Source: Antedon mediterranea
Lineage: Eukaryota > Echinodermata > Crinoidea > Comatulida > Antedonidae
DNA length: 64,000 nt
NCBI RefSeq assembly: GCF_964355755.1
Contig: NC_092670.1
Span: 15,189,201-15,253,200 of the forward strand
Direction: 5' to 3'
This document shows positions 24,612 through 35,675 of the stretch, piece after piece (the stretch's first letter is position 1; every line of letters begins with the position of its first letter). A program made the translations under genes and the position numbers. Under the pieces are notes generated by a model. It did not search any database. It was not told where the DNA came from and saw only the letters and a program-made list of their open reading frames with translations.

Positions 24612-26292
24612 TTTACTGAACCAAAAGATAATCTTAAATAATTTAATGAGATATAAATAAATTTACAATGGCTTGAAATTTTAATTCGTTTAGAAGGTCT
24701 CGAATATCATTCAACGTTTAAAAAAAATTGCATATATGGGGTTGAAGAAAATAAAATTAGATCGTAACAGAACACAGTTTATTTGGTTACAAAATAATCA
24801 AGTTACATATTGTTTTTAGGTTTCATCTTGGCTGTTTTCAGTTTGAATAAGCTTACATTATTTGTAATCTTTTATTTAACTTACTTTATTAATATTTAAC
24901 GGGTCACACAGAATTAATCTTAATTCTAATCAAATTACCCACTCCCACCCTCTTTTTAAAAATTTATATTTTATTTCAAAACATGTACATAAAAAAAACA
25001 ATAGTTCAAAGATAATAGAAACAAAATCACGAATTCCTACCTATCTACACCAATACCTACGCCTATATTTATTCCGTTGAACTCTGACTATTTAGTAGGA
25101 TACATTAACAATTGGAAGTTTGTTACTACCTACCTCATAATGTTTTATAAGTATGTACTTGAAAACAGTATTCCGTAGTTCTGTCTTTCCTCTGTCATAG
25201 CAACAGGAATATCAAAATCACTGAAGAAATAATAAGTTTCCATAAAAATGGCGTCGATTAAATGTACAAACCAAACGCGTTTGAAATCAAATTCAAACTG
25301 ATGGTTTATATTATCACTCCGGCACAAACCAAACCAAACCAACTCTCGTATGACAATGTGATTATTTTTACTGTATTCCTAAATGGAATAGTTTGGTTAG
25401 AGATTTAACCATCGTATATGAAGAAAAGAGTTAAATTAATTTAACTCTTCCCTGGTATATGAATCCAATTGGTTAAATGTATAGCCTACTCTGCCTTTTT
25501 ACTTGTGTGTGAAGAATTACAGTAACCGATGGGATTTTGACCTACGGCCTCACTGGCCACTTCTTTGAGTTGAGATAATAAATGAAAGAACACAGAAGGT
25601 TTGCAATCATGCCACAAAAGTAATGATTTATTCTATAACTTCTGTAATACTACATAACATGACAATCACAATACTATTAAGAACTCAGGTCTATACTATC
25701 GTCTCAACTAACCACACTGGCTAGTAAACTCCAACCGCGACAGCTGACATGGCATTTTATGCAAATTATTACATGCCTCTCATGGTTTATAATTGGATTG
25801 AAGTTTGTTAGTTTGATAGTGTAGAAAGAGCTTAAGACTATGATTTAGCACTGCATTTTCGTCAATAAATCTACTTCTATATCTAGCAGATTGCTGTAGT
25901 AGTAGTAATAGGCCTACGCACTTAGTTGACATAATTCAACATTTGGCTTGGATGGTTAGAGCCAAAACAAGGTTTGAATTTTCAACGTATTTCGTTCGAG
26001 TTTGTTTTGTTTTCAGTCTTAAAATATAACGTAAAAGCATACAAAATACAATAATAAACTGAAAGCTTTTATACTTGGTAGAGTTCTACCAATTCTATAC
26101 TTATATATTATTTAAATTAGATATTTTGTAAGAATAATGATAGTATTAACATCAAAAAATTGTAAAATATTTCCAAACAACATCGTGTCATGAGTAAACA
26201 TTTTTCAATAATTTTCATTACATTATACATTAAAAGTAAATAAACAATTTTAAAGTTTAAGTTTCGATAAATAACTGATTATCTTCCGCGGC

Positions 26293-29200
26293 TTATTCCA
26301 TGAAATCAGAGTCTATTTGCACTTCCAAGAAAGCCTGGGTCACCGCATCGGTGGCACTTCTCTTTCTTCGTCGTATGGCGGCCGAATTACAACTCTCCTG
26401 GGAGTTTAAAATCCTGCAATACGATTGGTTGTTAGTTGGATCACATGTAACAAATGAACACGTTACCCAGACCTGCCAATAATAAAAGTATATTAACGAC
26501 AATGTTATATGCAAGCAAATGAAAAGCAAGTGAAAATACGAGTAGTGAACTATTCCAAATTTCTGATATTTTTTAATATTAGTCCTCTGTTCAATATAGA
26601 TAATGTTACTTCTGTTTATGGTACGTTTGGTTAACATAATTTCAAATTGAAAGTTTGCAAAGCTTTGAAACAGATTATTGGTCATTATAATGGAATCTGA
26701 CCCATAGTCAATATACTATTGCACTTACCGCGTCGTCTAAGCCATAGTTAATCATCGCAAATGTCTTGATAGAAAAGCGTCTCTGAGCAAACGACCCAGA
26801 CCCATAAAACATGACGGTATCATCCACTGGACAACTATATCAAGAAAAAACAAGACAAAACAGTGGAAACAAAAATCAACTAAAAGACAATTAAAAGTAA
26901 ACAGTAACATCAATAACCCACTAATTCGACAGTTAAACACTGAAATTAACAGCAGTAAAACATTAGAAAGCTACTCCGAGAGTGCATACATCTGCCTACT
27001 GTAAAATTCTCCTACATAAGATTTCTCCGGGGGAAAAAAAATATATATATATATACATTTTTAATTATTACTGCACACGTAATCATCAAGTTTGATTTTT
27101 ATCGTTTTTTTAACAACATCCGTTTCTGAAGCTTGTAGGTATATTAATATATTTATATACATTGTGCGAATTGATAGAACAGTGTGCTACAATACCAAAT
27201 ATATAATAATTATATCAATAATGATATTTAGCCAATGGTATTGTAATGATAAATTCTGTGATACAGTATCAAATGTGATGCATAGGTCATAGAAACAATG
27301 TTTTACTTACCCGTCTTTGATAAATTCAAACTTCTTATCAAATTTGGTACAAGATTTGTACTTTGGCGTTGCCCTGCAGCTCTCAATTGCAACCTCTTTA
27401 CCACTGTCGTGTGCTCTGGCGGCAAAATACAAGGTATCTTTAAAATCCACCTCCTTCTCTGTGCCGTATTCCACCTTGTCGTTATAGCCATTGTCTTCGT
27501 AGAGCTCCAGCATTGATTCCAATCTTGTCTTTGATAGGAACTTACTGGATTCTACCGATGTGTCTGGATTGAAGTAAACGTTGGCAATCCCAACCCCTTC
27601 GACCTCACAGATAATTTTGATGTTCACCTTCCGTTTTTCGCGGGTTATCAGTTTACTTGTTTGATAAGGCTCTGGATCATCTCTCAAGATGTTGATAAAT
27701 CGAGTGATATCTGAGGATTTTTTCTGTGAAAACATTTTAAATGTTATTGCCAATTGGAAAATCAGTTAAACCCATCAGAACACGTGGCGTAATTAAATTG
27801 CTTTTAGTGAAAGACCATATTTAATTACTTTCATTGTACAGTATTGGATACCAAGAAACACCACTGGTCTGGCTTAAGCCTTTATTGAAAAAAAAAATTC
27901 ATAATAGCAAACAATTTGAATTGATTTCAAACTTGAACGAAAGCATTTACCTTGATGTAAGTGCCACATGAATCGTACGCAAACTTAATGATTAGATGCG
28001 TTCCATTATCATTACTCTTACACCGTGGGTCTATCAGATGTAGCTTATTCACCGACTTGTCATTGGCGTATGATTTTGGAACAGACGCAGTGATTTCTGA
28101 CTGATCACATTCAACAGTTGGTTCTGGCGGAGTTGCTATATGTTTAAAGTTAATCAGAAATATTGTGGTGTAATCATTTATATTTATATTGTTTCCAATT
28201 CAATTAAATTAAATTTATTTCAGAAGATACCGTACATTATTATGTAATAAAATATATGAGAGTAGAACAACAGAGCACACAGTTTATCATTCCAGGGAGA
28301 CTACCAAATGTGATGTTATAATGTGTATCGAGTGATTAAGTTACTAGTGAAAATCATTGGTCATGTATTATGATGCGTCTGCATTATTGTACGTGAAGCC
28401 TATTCCCCTTTAATGACTTTGGCTTCTGGTACTTTTGATATCTTAAAAGAAGTACTCTATTCGGGTTTTCCAAAAATAATTGAAGAGAACTACATATCTG
28501 AAGCCCAACGTAAATATTACTACAATACAAAAGGTAAACCTAAGCTATCAGTAGCTATTGACAACACTTACGAATACTGAAGGGATACGCTGATGTGTCT
28601 GAATTGACTACTGCAGCGAGTTCACAAAATGTCGAGTATTTGACAACTGATAAACCTTCTTCTATTTGTAACGCATATGTTTGTCCGGGTTGTAAGTTTT
28701 TTGGCGCTTTATACCGCGCTATTGTAGGATTGTCTGCAGGAAATTCTACCTCATCCGGATTTGCTGAGTCATATGTGGCGTATGTTTTCCTGAATCTATT
28801 ATCCAAAACCGTAATATATGCAGATTTTTCCGGTCTTGAAACCTGTACACATTGTTGAAACATAAATTGGTTACAAATCTACAATGGATAATCAGAGTAC
28901 AGCTGTCTGTCTGCGAACACCAAACACATTGAATCCACGTGTGTAGTAAAAGTAGAAGTATAGGCCTACATTCGTGTCCATGTAAGAGAGATACTACTGA
29001 ATAATAATAAATAATCATGAGGATACGTACCGGTCCATCAAACTGAATAAACCAGTACTCTCTGGTTTCATCCAGTTGGCTATTGGAAGCTGGGTAAGAT
29101 TCGTCATTGAGCACCTGTGGATGCGGTGGTGGTTTAATAACGGTTTCATCATCTACAAAAAAACAAACATTTAAATAAACTTGTAAATTCTGTCTAAAAA

Positions 29201-32200
29201 TAACTTCAGTGAATTTCGTTATAATGCAGTAACTAAAGCTCTGTCTACAAAACTAGCTTGGCATAAAAAAGCGTGATGTACCCAATTATGGTAGTGAAAT
29301 GACATCATCGTGTATGCTTAAGGGATCATTTCTAAATTATTCAACTGCAGTCTCGGCAGTAACTAACATTCAACGTATGATTTTAGTAGAAAATGTAGAA
29401 GTAATAATAAACAATACATGATTACCCGGAAAAAGCTTGCTAAATAAGGTTAGAATGTAAATATAGTTACTGCATTAACTGCATAGAATCATTTTGTGCT
29501 TAAGTTCTTCCATAACCTATGTTCATAGACGTATGTCTATGCTTACTTAAGCTTGGTTCCTACTAGAACGTAACGCAAGGACGTAAACGCAACGCAAGCG
29601 TGTTAACCAATGAAAAGCGAAGTTACAGACAGTTAGCAATCACAAGCGAATAAGCCATCGCTTGTGATTGGTCAATTCACTTGCGTTGCGTTACGTCCTT
29701 GCGTTGCGTCGCTAGTGGCAACCACGCTGTAAAGTGCTTACTGTATTGAAATAGAACTCACCCGTAACTTCAATTTTTCCAGATACAGATTTACCTTGCA
29801 ATCTTTAGATAAAATAAGAACATGGTACTTGGTTTATTTATGGAAAGTCAATGATTTAGCAAAGCGGGCAACTAAGGTTTAATAAAAACTGACTTAATAA
29901 AAAATGTACTACTGTAGTGGATATTGTAAAAATACAAGTAATATTATAATAATCATTGCATTTAATCTATAAAGTGCAATGGTTTTTTAATAAATTTTAG
30001 ACGTTGTTCATACCCAAAATCGTCAGTAGCAGTTATAGTGTATTCATATATTCCAAGTTTCGTGGTTTGAAATGAAAGAGTGCTCTGAACAAATCTACCT
30101 GGCGGAGGAATATCTTCAGTGTATGTCATGCCTTTTGGTAAAATATACGTCATCTCTTCAACCCTGTATAAATAGTAAAAATAAATCAGCACTCGTGTGT
30201 CAAAAAATGGTTCTTGATGGTGTTTGATTAGTCTAGGTTCTAGACAGCATTTCGACTTTATATTGGTAAAAAGATAATTTGTTGACAAATATGCGTATTA
30301 TACGTTTCATACGTATAATATTTTGAGCTGAAAAAATCGAAACTCAGACTGTTGTAAAATAAAATAATAACTAAAGGCATTGGGGCAAGCCTAGTTTTTG
30401 ATAAGTTTGTTTTAAAACTTTATTGTGAACGTATTACAGCCCTATCTCATCAACATTTTTAACTATTTATAGGATAAAAAATAATATTCAATGAACACAC
30501 CGATTTCCATCTGACTCTTCTGGTAGCTTTGCAGAAATCGTACTCTCCCATTGTGTACCTGGTTTAATACTGGAACAGGGGTTACCTAATGACACTTCTG
30601 GTCCAATGCAACTACCGGCTACCGATATATAAGCAATAAGTTGAGTTTCATAATTATGAACAAATTATATATTTTTTTTTATGTCTTCTGAAGAACAACT
30701 GCTAAGTGATAATTTGTTAATACATTTGTATCGTTGAGCTAATAATTTACACTGAACAATGTTCTAGTTCAATATTGGAAATAATGTCTTGTAGAGGGAT
30801 GGATGGGATTAATTGTTACAGTGTTGAGTGTCTATTACTCTACTTTCTACTACATAGTACTCAGCTTTTTTCTTCATAATTAACCAATTTGTTAATAAAC
30901 ATTTCAACCGGGATCAGCGCATTTCAACTTCACTACATATTCTCTATAAACATTTTTGTTGGCATAATAGGCATACAAAAGAGTAATCTTTCCTGTATTC
31001 ATACAGTCTACTCTATCTGCTTGGGCCACCCCAGCCCCGAGTGTTGACTTTACTCAACCAAGGCAATCTAACTACATGGTTTATCTGTGGATGCGACACG
31101 ATCAATTCAACCGCACATGTAAATTGCAGTACTGTGGTATTTATCGCAGCCATACATAAGAGCAAAGGACTGTTACGAGTTTATATATTAGCAAGGCGAG
31201 CTCAGTGTCCTGTTGTTAAATTGCCTATTGATTAAACTAACGTTCAGTAACTTGAATAAGAAACTGGTAGGGCACGGTGCTCTTTGGTTTTGTCGATCCC
31301 TCGTCGAAATCCTCAACCATCACGGATACGCCGTAGTAATGCCCTTCTACTGGAATAACGTAGTCTCCCTCTGCCTGAAACCTTACTAAGCACCTATCCT
31401 ACATTCAGTAAAAACATTGTGAATATTTAGGTTGTCAAACAATGTTCTTTATTATATTATTTCGTTTTCTTTTATTTCGTTTTCTTTTAGTAGGGTTGCC
31501 CTCTCAGTAATAAAATAAAACTGCTCTTCCGAGGGGCCCTACGGCACATTTAAACAAAATTTGAAAACAACTTAAACTAAACTTAAACTAAAACTTAAAC
31601 TAAAACTAAACTTCAATGCATGTTCTCATTATTATTATACTTTTATACCATATTTAAATATATTTCACTGGAACCATCCTAGACCACCGGCAACAATAAA
31701 TGAATCTTAACAAGTGATTTAAAACGGTTATAATTGTTTTGTTTTCTTAATTCATAAGGTAGGCCATTCCAGAGTGAACTTCCATAATAAACAAAACTAC
31801 GTTTGTATATTTCGAGGTTACATCTGGGCAAATACAACAGATTATTTTCATAGTTTCTGGTTTGAATATTGTGTACACTACTAATATATTGCAAAACATC
31901 ACATAAGTATGAAGGTACAGATTCTTGTAAACATCTAAATATTGTACAAATTGTATGATATTCAATTCTTGTCCTAATTGTTAGCCAACCTAAATCATAA
32001 TGCATTTGTCTAACAGGAGTTCGAATATCAGCACCTAGTATTAATCGTGCAGCTCTATTTTGTACCCTTTGCAATTTATATAATATACTTCAGAAGAAAA
32101 TCATCTAAACTGCCCAGTATAGACGTGAACTATTAGATAGAAAATAATTGAATTTGTTTTTTATGTTAATACACATGTGTAAAATTGTGTAGCAATAGAC

Positions 32201-33691
32201 ATTCTGGTAAAGTAGAAGTATATGGCTAACTGTAAGGGTTGCAGACACGTGTTATGGCGCAACCCATTTACCGTGTTTGTCGAATCTACAAAATAAAAAA
32301 AATGAAATACCTCGTAAATCTCGGCTTTAGCAGGATCTTTACTTGGGTCACCACATACACGGGGTTCATTAGCATCGTCTGGGCATTCTTGTTTAACTGG
32401 ATCTGCCCATCGGCATCGCACTGTATCGCCGTCTGGATCACTTGCTGTTTTAAAAAAAACATACAATAAGTATAGACATAGCCTAGATATACTTTATTCG
32501 TCAGGATATTTTCGAAAATTGTGTTTCTTGGCAAGTTAAGATATCAAATTCTATTTAAAATACCTTTATAATAAAAACATTTAAAATACGATAAAACAAT
32601 ACACAATATTTCAACATGTTAATGGCGTAGCCTATGTATTATCTAAGGTACATATCGAACGGGCCTTTCACACCACACCTGCTCCGGTCAAGCTCCGGCA
32701 AATAAAATCGAACCTCAAGGTTTCGTTTTCACGACGGCCACGCGGATCAAGCCGGACCGGAGCGGGTGTGAAAGACACTTAACAATTGAATAGATGAGAA
32801 GGCCTACATGTTGAACCGGTTAGCTATTTCTTTACGATAAGTAGAAATAAAATAAACAAAGCCAAAAATGAGCGTAAATAATAATTATAATTGTTATGTT
32901 TCTTACCTTTCAAATCGATCAGCAGTTCACATCCTTGTCGTACACGATAGAGTGGTAGTCCAGCCGTTACGCGGGGAGAGTTATTTTCAATAGATAGGTC
33001 CACATGACTCAGTAAGTTCCAACATCTTCCGGAACTGAAATTTTGCAGATATAGCCAACTACTCCATGTACATGGCCCATCAGTTTCGTAGCTGAATAAA
33101 AATAGACATTTGCCTCCCCTTGTAATCTAAATATTTCAAATTTTTTTTGGCTGACAATTATGTTTTAAAATGTTTTTTTGGAGTAGGCCTAATGGAAATA
33201 CTTAAATACAAATAGTTAAATAATTAATGCAATTTCAGGAAATCTTTATATTTCACATACAATTTATTTTACTATATTTTTGCATTAACAACGAACAAAA
33301 ATGAAATATGTTCAGTTTACAAGCTTTTTAGTATGTGGTTGGCGCCGCATACTAAAAAGCTTGAAGAAGATAAAACATAGATTTTGGAAAGCAAATGTTA
33401 AAACGTAGCACGTGTCTTTAACACGAAATGAAAATAATATGTTATTCGCTAAGGGAAAACAGGCTTATGGCAAAGATATAAAAATATACGTTTATATGTT
33501 TTACTAATGTATAAGGAAGCATAATTTTGTTTCCAATATAATAATTTAGATTAAAATATTAAAAAATATTTGTGTAGGCCTACCTTCCGATTGTTTATTT
33601 TCTCCCAATAGAATGTTCCTCCGCGGTAATGAAGTGCTTGCGCCGACTGAGAAAGTGCACATACTAACAGCAGTAAACCCACCAAGTGCAT
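26293..33691 (-). CDS. Gene B: secreted HYRGG-ZP protein lacking coding exon 2
   Basis: Thirteen exons found: 33691-33584, 33091-32907, 32444-32311, 31398-31242, 30618-30501, 30163-30014, 29802-29762, 29152-29031, 28842-28572, 28135-27951, 27723-27311, 26834-26729, 26472-26293. Order and phases match gene A and the sequences are close. Features: signal peptide with HYRGGTFYWE, SDPDGDTVRCRWAD, TATDDFGYE, ZP-N with TVECDQSEI, ZP-C (IICEVEGVGI; IESCRA), GCPVDDTVMFYG, and RRRKRS followed by a 20-residue tail without a membrane span. The 242-nt exon 2 present in A (a WRLSF...TCSVYD segment) is absent from 33092-33583. Joining exon 1 to the next exon meets a stop after three codons, so the gene is either a pseudogene, uses an unseen exon, or is mis-assembled here. 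Otherwise no lesions seen. Confidence 0.75.
29234..29325. mobile_element. MITE-1 fragment (gene B intron)
   Basis: AAAGCTCTGTCTACAAAACT, then ATTATGGTAGTGAAATGACA: the left two thirds of the MITE-1 consensus, lying in the intron between gene B exons 29152-29031 and 29802-29762. Confidence 0.6.
29550..29730. mobile_element. Family 2 palindromic MITE (gene B intron)
   Basis: Ends AAGCTTGGTTCCTACTAGAA and GTCGCTAGTGGCAACCACGCT are imperfect inverted repeats; the interior has AAGCGAATAAGCCATCGCTT and TTGCGTTGCGTTACGTCCTT. Related to 5700-5984. Confidence 0.65.
31480..32090 (-). mobile_element. LINE reverse transcriptase C-terminal fragment (gene B intron)
   Basis: The minus-strand ORF 32074-31679 (131 residues) starts MQRVQNRAARLILGADIRTP, continues with LGWLTIRTRIEYHTICTIFR and ends with SLWNGLPYELRKQNNYNRFK. 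These are the hallmark C-terminal motifs of CR1/jockey-like LINE ORF2 (LQ.VQNRAAR, L.WL..R.RI, WN.LP...R). The 3' flank down to about 31490 is AT-rich. 5'-truncated, as usual. Same strand as gene B. Confidence 0.75.
32660..32776. mobile_element. Short TIR element (gene B intron)
   Basis: GGGCCTTTCACACC ... GCTCCGG at the left is mirrored by CCGGAGCGGGTGTGAAAGA at the right. About 115 bp, GC-rich relative to surroundings, non-coding; a hAT-like MITE is possible but no target duplication was established. Confidence 0.55.
33320..33363. repeat. Perfect hairpin at the site of missing gene B exon 2
   Basis: Arms CAAGCTTTTTAGTATG and CATACTAAAAAGCTTG (16 nt, exact) with a 12-nt loop containing GGCGCC. 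It lies between gene B exon 1 and the next exon, where gene A has exon 2. Confidence 0.75.
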
Positions 33692-34068
33692 GGTGATTCA
33701 AACTATAATAAACACATGCTTTTATGAATATCATATAACATTCTTAAAACAAATTAAAATAATGCTATTATTAACATAAATGTATTCAACAACCAAGGTA
33801 CGTAAATCTTTGCAGGCTTTCTTTTCCCTAGTTTAGTTCCTGAATCCATACTGATTACGTGTATATTCAATATGGAATATTAAACCTAAGCCAGTGTTGG
33901 TTTGTTGTCAACAAATTTGTACTCACACGCCATTCTAAACGTGCACAGCATACATATCCCGTATTCAAAATGAATTGTATTATAAACACTTTTATTATGT
34001 ACTAAGCCCTACCTAAGCTTCAAATAGTTAGTTTCAATATGTAACATGAAAATAATATTTTAAAATAC

Positions 34069-34165
34069 CTGATCAACTGAACACACAGACAAGAAGTTGC
34101 TGTTTCGGTAAGCTAAGGCGTAACGCAACAAACTTGCTATTGTCACTCTAGAACGTCCTCAATCC
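34069..34165 (-). other. Gene B non-coding first exon (predicted)
   Basis: Minus-strand donor GATCAG/GTATTT at 34068; the acceptor before the coding exon is TTATTATAG at 33703-33704. The upstream edge is inferred from the TATA-like position. Confidence 0.45.
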
Positions 34166-34191
34166 AAATGAATAAACTGTTCATATTTTCA

Positions 34192-34322
34192 CCTTTTTAT
34201 CACTTATAAAATGTGTGAAAACAATATACCTAATCTCCAAAACTCAACGTATCAAACAATAATGCGTTTAGGAATAAATGAATTTTCCAATTCCAGTCGA
34301 TATTGTTTTACATTTTTGAAAA
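34192..34322 (-). promoter_or_regulatory. Gene B promoter module
   Basis: Plus-strand CCTTTTTATC (34192-34201, minus GATAAAAAGG, TATA-like), then TTATAAAATGTGTGAAAAC (34205-34223), then AAACAATAATGCGTTTAGGA and TTTTCCAATTCCAGTCGATA with TTGTTTTACATT (34255-34318). The blocks match those of genes A and C in the same order. Confidence 0.6.
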
Positions 34323-34700
34323 TGCGATATCAGCAACAATACTGTTTAACAATTATCATTCAATTATTGTTAATTAATTCTGATGCGTTTTGCTTATGAC
34401 AACTTTTATAGTAAGAGTTGTATTGCATAATTAAATGAAATTGAATACGTAATTTGTGTATCGTTTGTCAGTGTTTCGTATGTTTAGGTCTTTAATGTCA
34501 ATCAAATGACATTATTAGGGTAAACGGATTAAGAAACGCCAATTATAGGGTAATCAATACCTAACTTGTTCGCATTAAATTTACAGTTGAACCTCCCTCT
34601 GCGGAAACCCCTCCTCGAAAGCAGACTGGTCCCATTAACGGACATACATCCAGACGCCAAAATTAGTTATTCCTATACCAGTGCATTTGGCAACTCTCAT

Positions 34701-34837
34701 AAAGCCTTGTCTACACTACACAAAATTTATGTGACAAAAATGTAATATGGTGCCCATATATCGACTTGATGATGTCATATCACTACCATTTGTGCACATC
34801 ATACTTTTTTGTCAAACTACATTGTAGACAGAGCTTA
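34701..34837. mobile_element. MITE-1 family copy, nearly full length
   Basis: AAAGCCTTGTCTACACTACA ... GATGTCATATCACTACCATT ... ATTGTAGACAGAGCTT. The best complete representative together with 37854-37982. Confidence 0.75.
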
Positions 34838-35320
34838 GGCAGAAACAACTAGTAAAGTTTGGCACCGCTTAGGGCAATACAAGTGGGTTGATCAATAACA
34901 AATGATTGGTCCATAAATATTATTACTGTATTAACTCAAAATTATTTGCTCATTTTAAATTTTCCGATAAGGAAAAGCTAAAGAACCAAATTTTAAAGTC
35001 AAATGGCAAGAAAAAAGTTTACCAATAAACATCTATATGCACTATCTCGTTATAAGTCATATCAATGGTAACTCGTCATATCACATTCACCGTTATTTAT
35101 CATCACCACAACCGTCATCAAATAATCAAATGATTGCAAATTCAAAACAATTTCATTTACAACATTTATTTATTTATTTAGAACTACCATTTTCAACGGT
35201 TTACTATTTTCGTACATTCAATAAAGTTGATATATTGTCAATTAATTTTGACTTAATTTGACTAAATATAATGAAAGTAGTAAGTTTTTAAATGAGAAGT
35301 AAGTTAGATAAGATTATTCA

Positions 35321-35627
35321 GTCAACTACTTCCACAAAGTAATTGTAATATAACACAAATATTATCGATTTTAAATTGTTATTCGATTGACCGACTACAA
35401 TGAATTCTAAACACATATGAGATATACTATCAGTTAAATTTAATTCGATGTAGTTTGTTCAGTTTATAACTGCGTCAACTACTTCCACAAAGTAATTGGA
35501 ATATAACAAAAATATTATCAATTTTAAATTGTTATTCGATTGACCGACTACATCGAATTTCTAAACACATATGAGATATACTAATAATTAAATGTAATTC
35601 GATGTAGTTTGTTCAGTTTATCACTGA
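35321..35627. repeat. 153-bp tandem duplication
   Basis: Two consecutive units (35321-35473 and 35474-35627) begin GTCAACTACTTCCACAAAGT and end GTTTGTTCAGTTTATxACTG. They differ at only a few positions. Non-coding. Confidence 0.85.
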
Positions 35628-35675
35628 GCAAATTATTAATCATAGTAAAATTAAAAATCAACAATTATTATTTGA

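Larger units (their letters stand above)
24012..26292. other. Spacer between genes A and B
   Basis: The left part (to about 24180) still matches the sequence upstream of gene B (shared ATACGTCATTTGTATATC and TTCCGTATGTTTAGGTCTTT), marking the edge of the A/B duplication. A MITE-1 copy lies at about 24408-24512 and a MITE-1 end at about 25803-25835. A hairpin cluster lies at 24527-24611. The last few hundred bases before 26293 should be the gene B 3' UTR. Confidence 0.55.
34323..35675. other. Spacer between genes B and C
   Basis: Up to about 34510 it matches the upstream flank of gene A. A MITE-1 copy lies at 34701-34837. A 153-bp tandem duplication (35321-35627) sits just after the gene C stop codon on the minus strand, probably in or near its 3' UTR. 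Plus-strand TTTATTTATTTATT near 35165-35180 offers minus-strand AATAAA signals. Confidence 0.55.

Noticed and set aside
26300-26482. Plus-strand ORF opposite the last exon of gene B
   Set aside because: Shadow of the exon encoding the furin-type site; no independent support.
28595-28858. Plus-strand ORF of 87 codons opposite gene B exon 28842-28572
   Set aside because: Antisense shadow of a conserved ZP-gene exon; the minus frame carries the paralogue-conserved protein.
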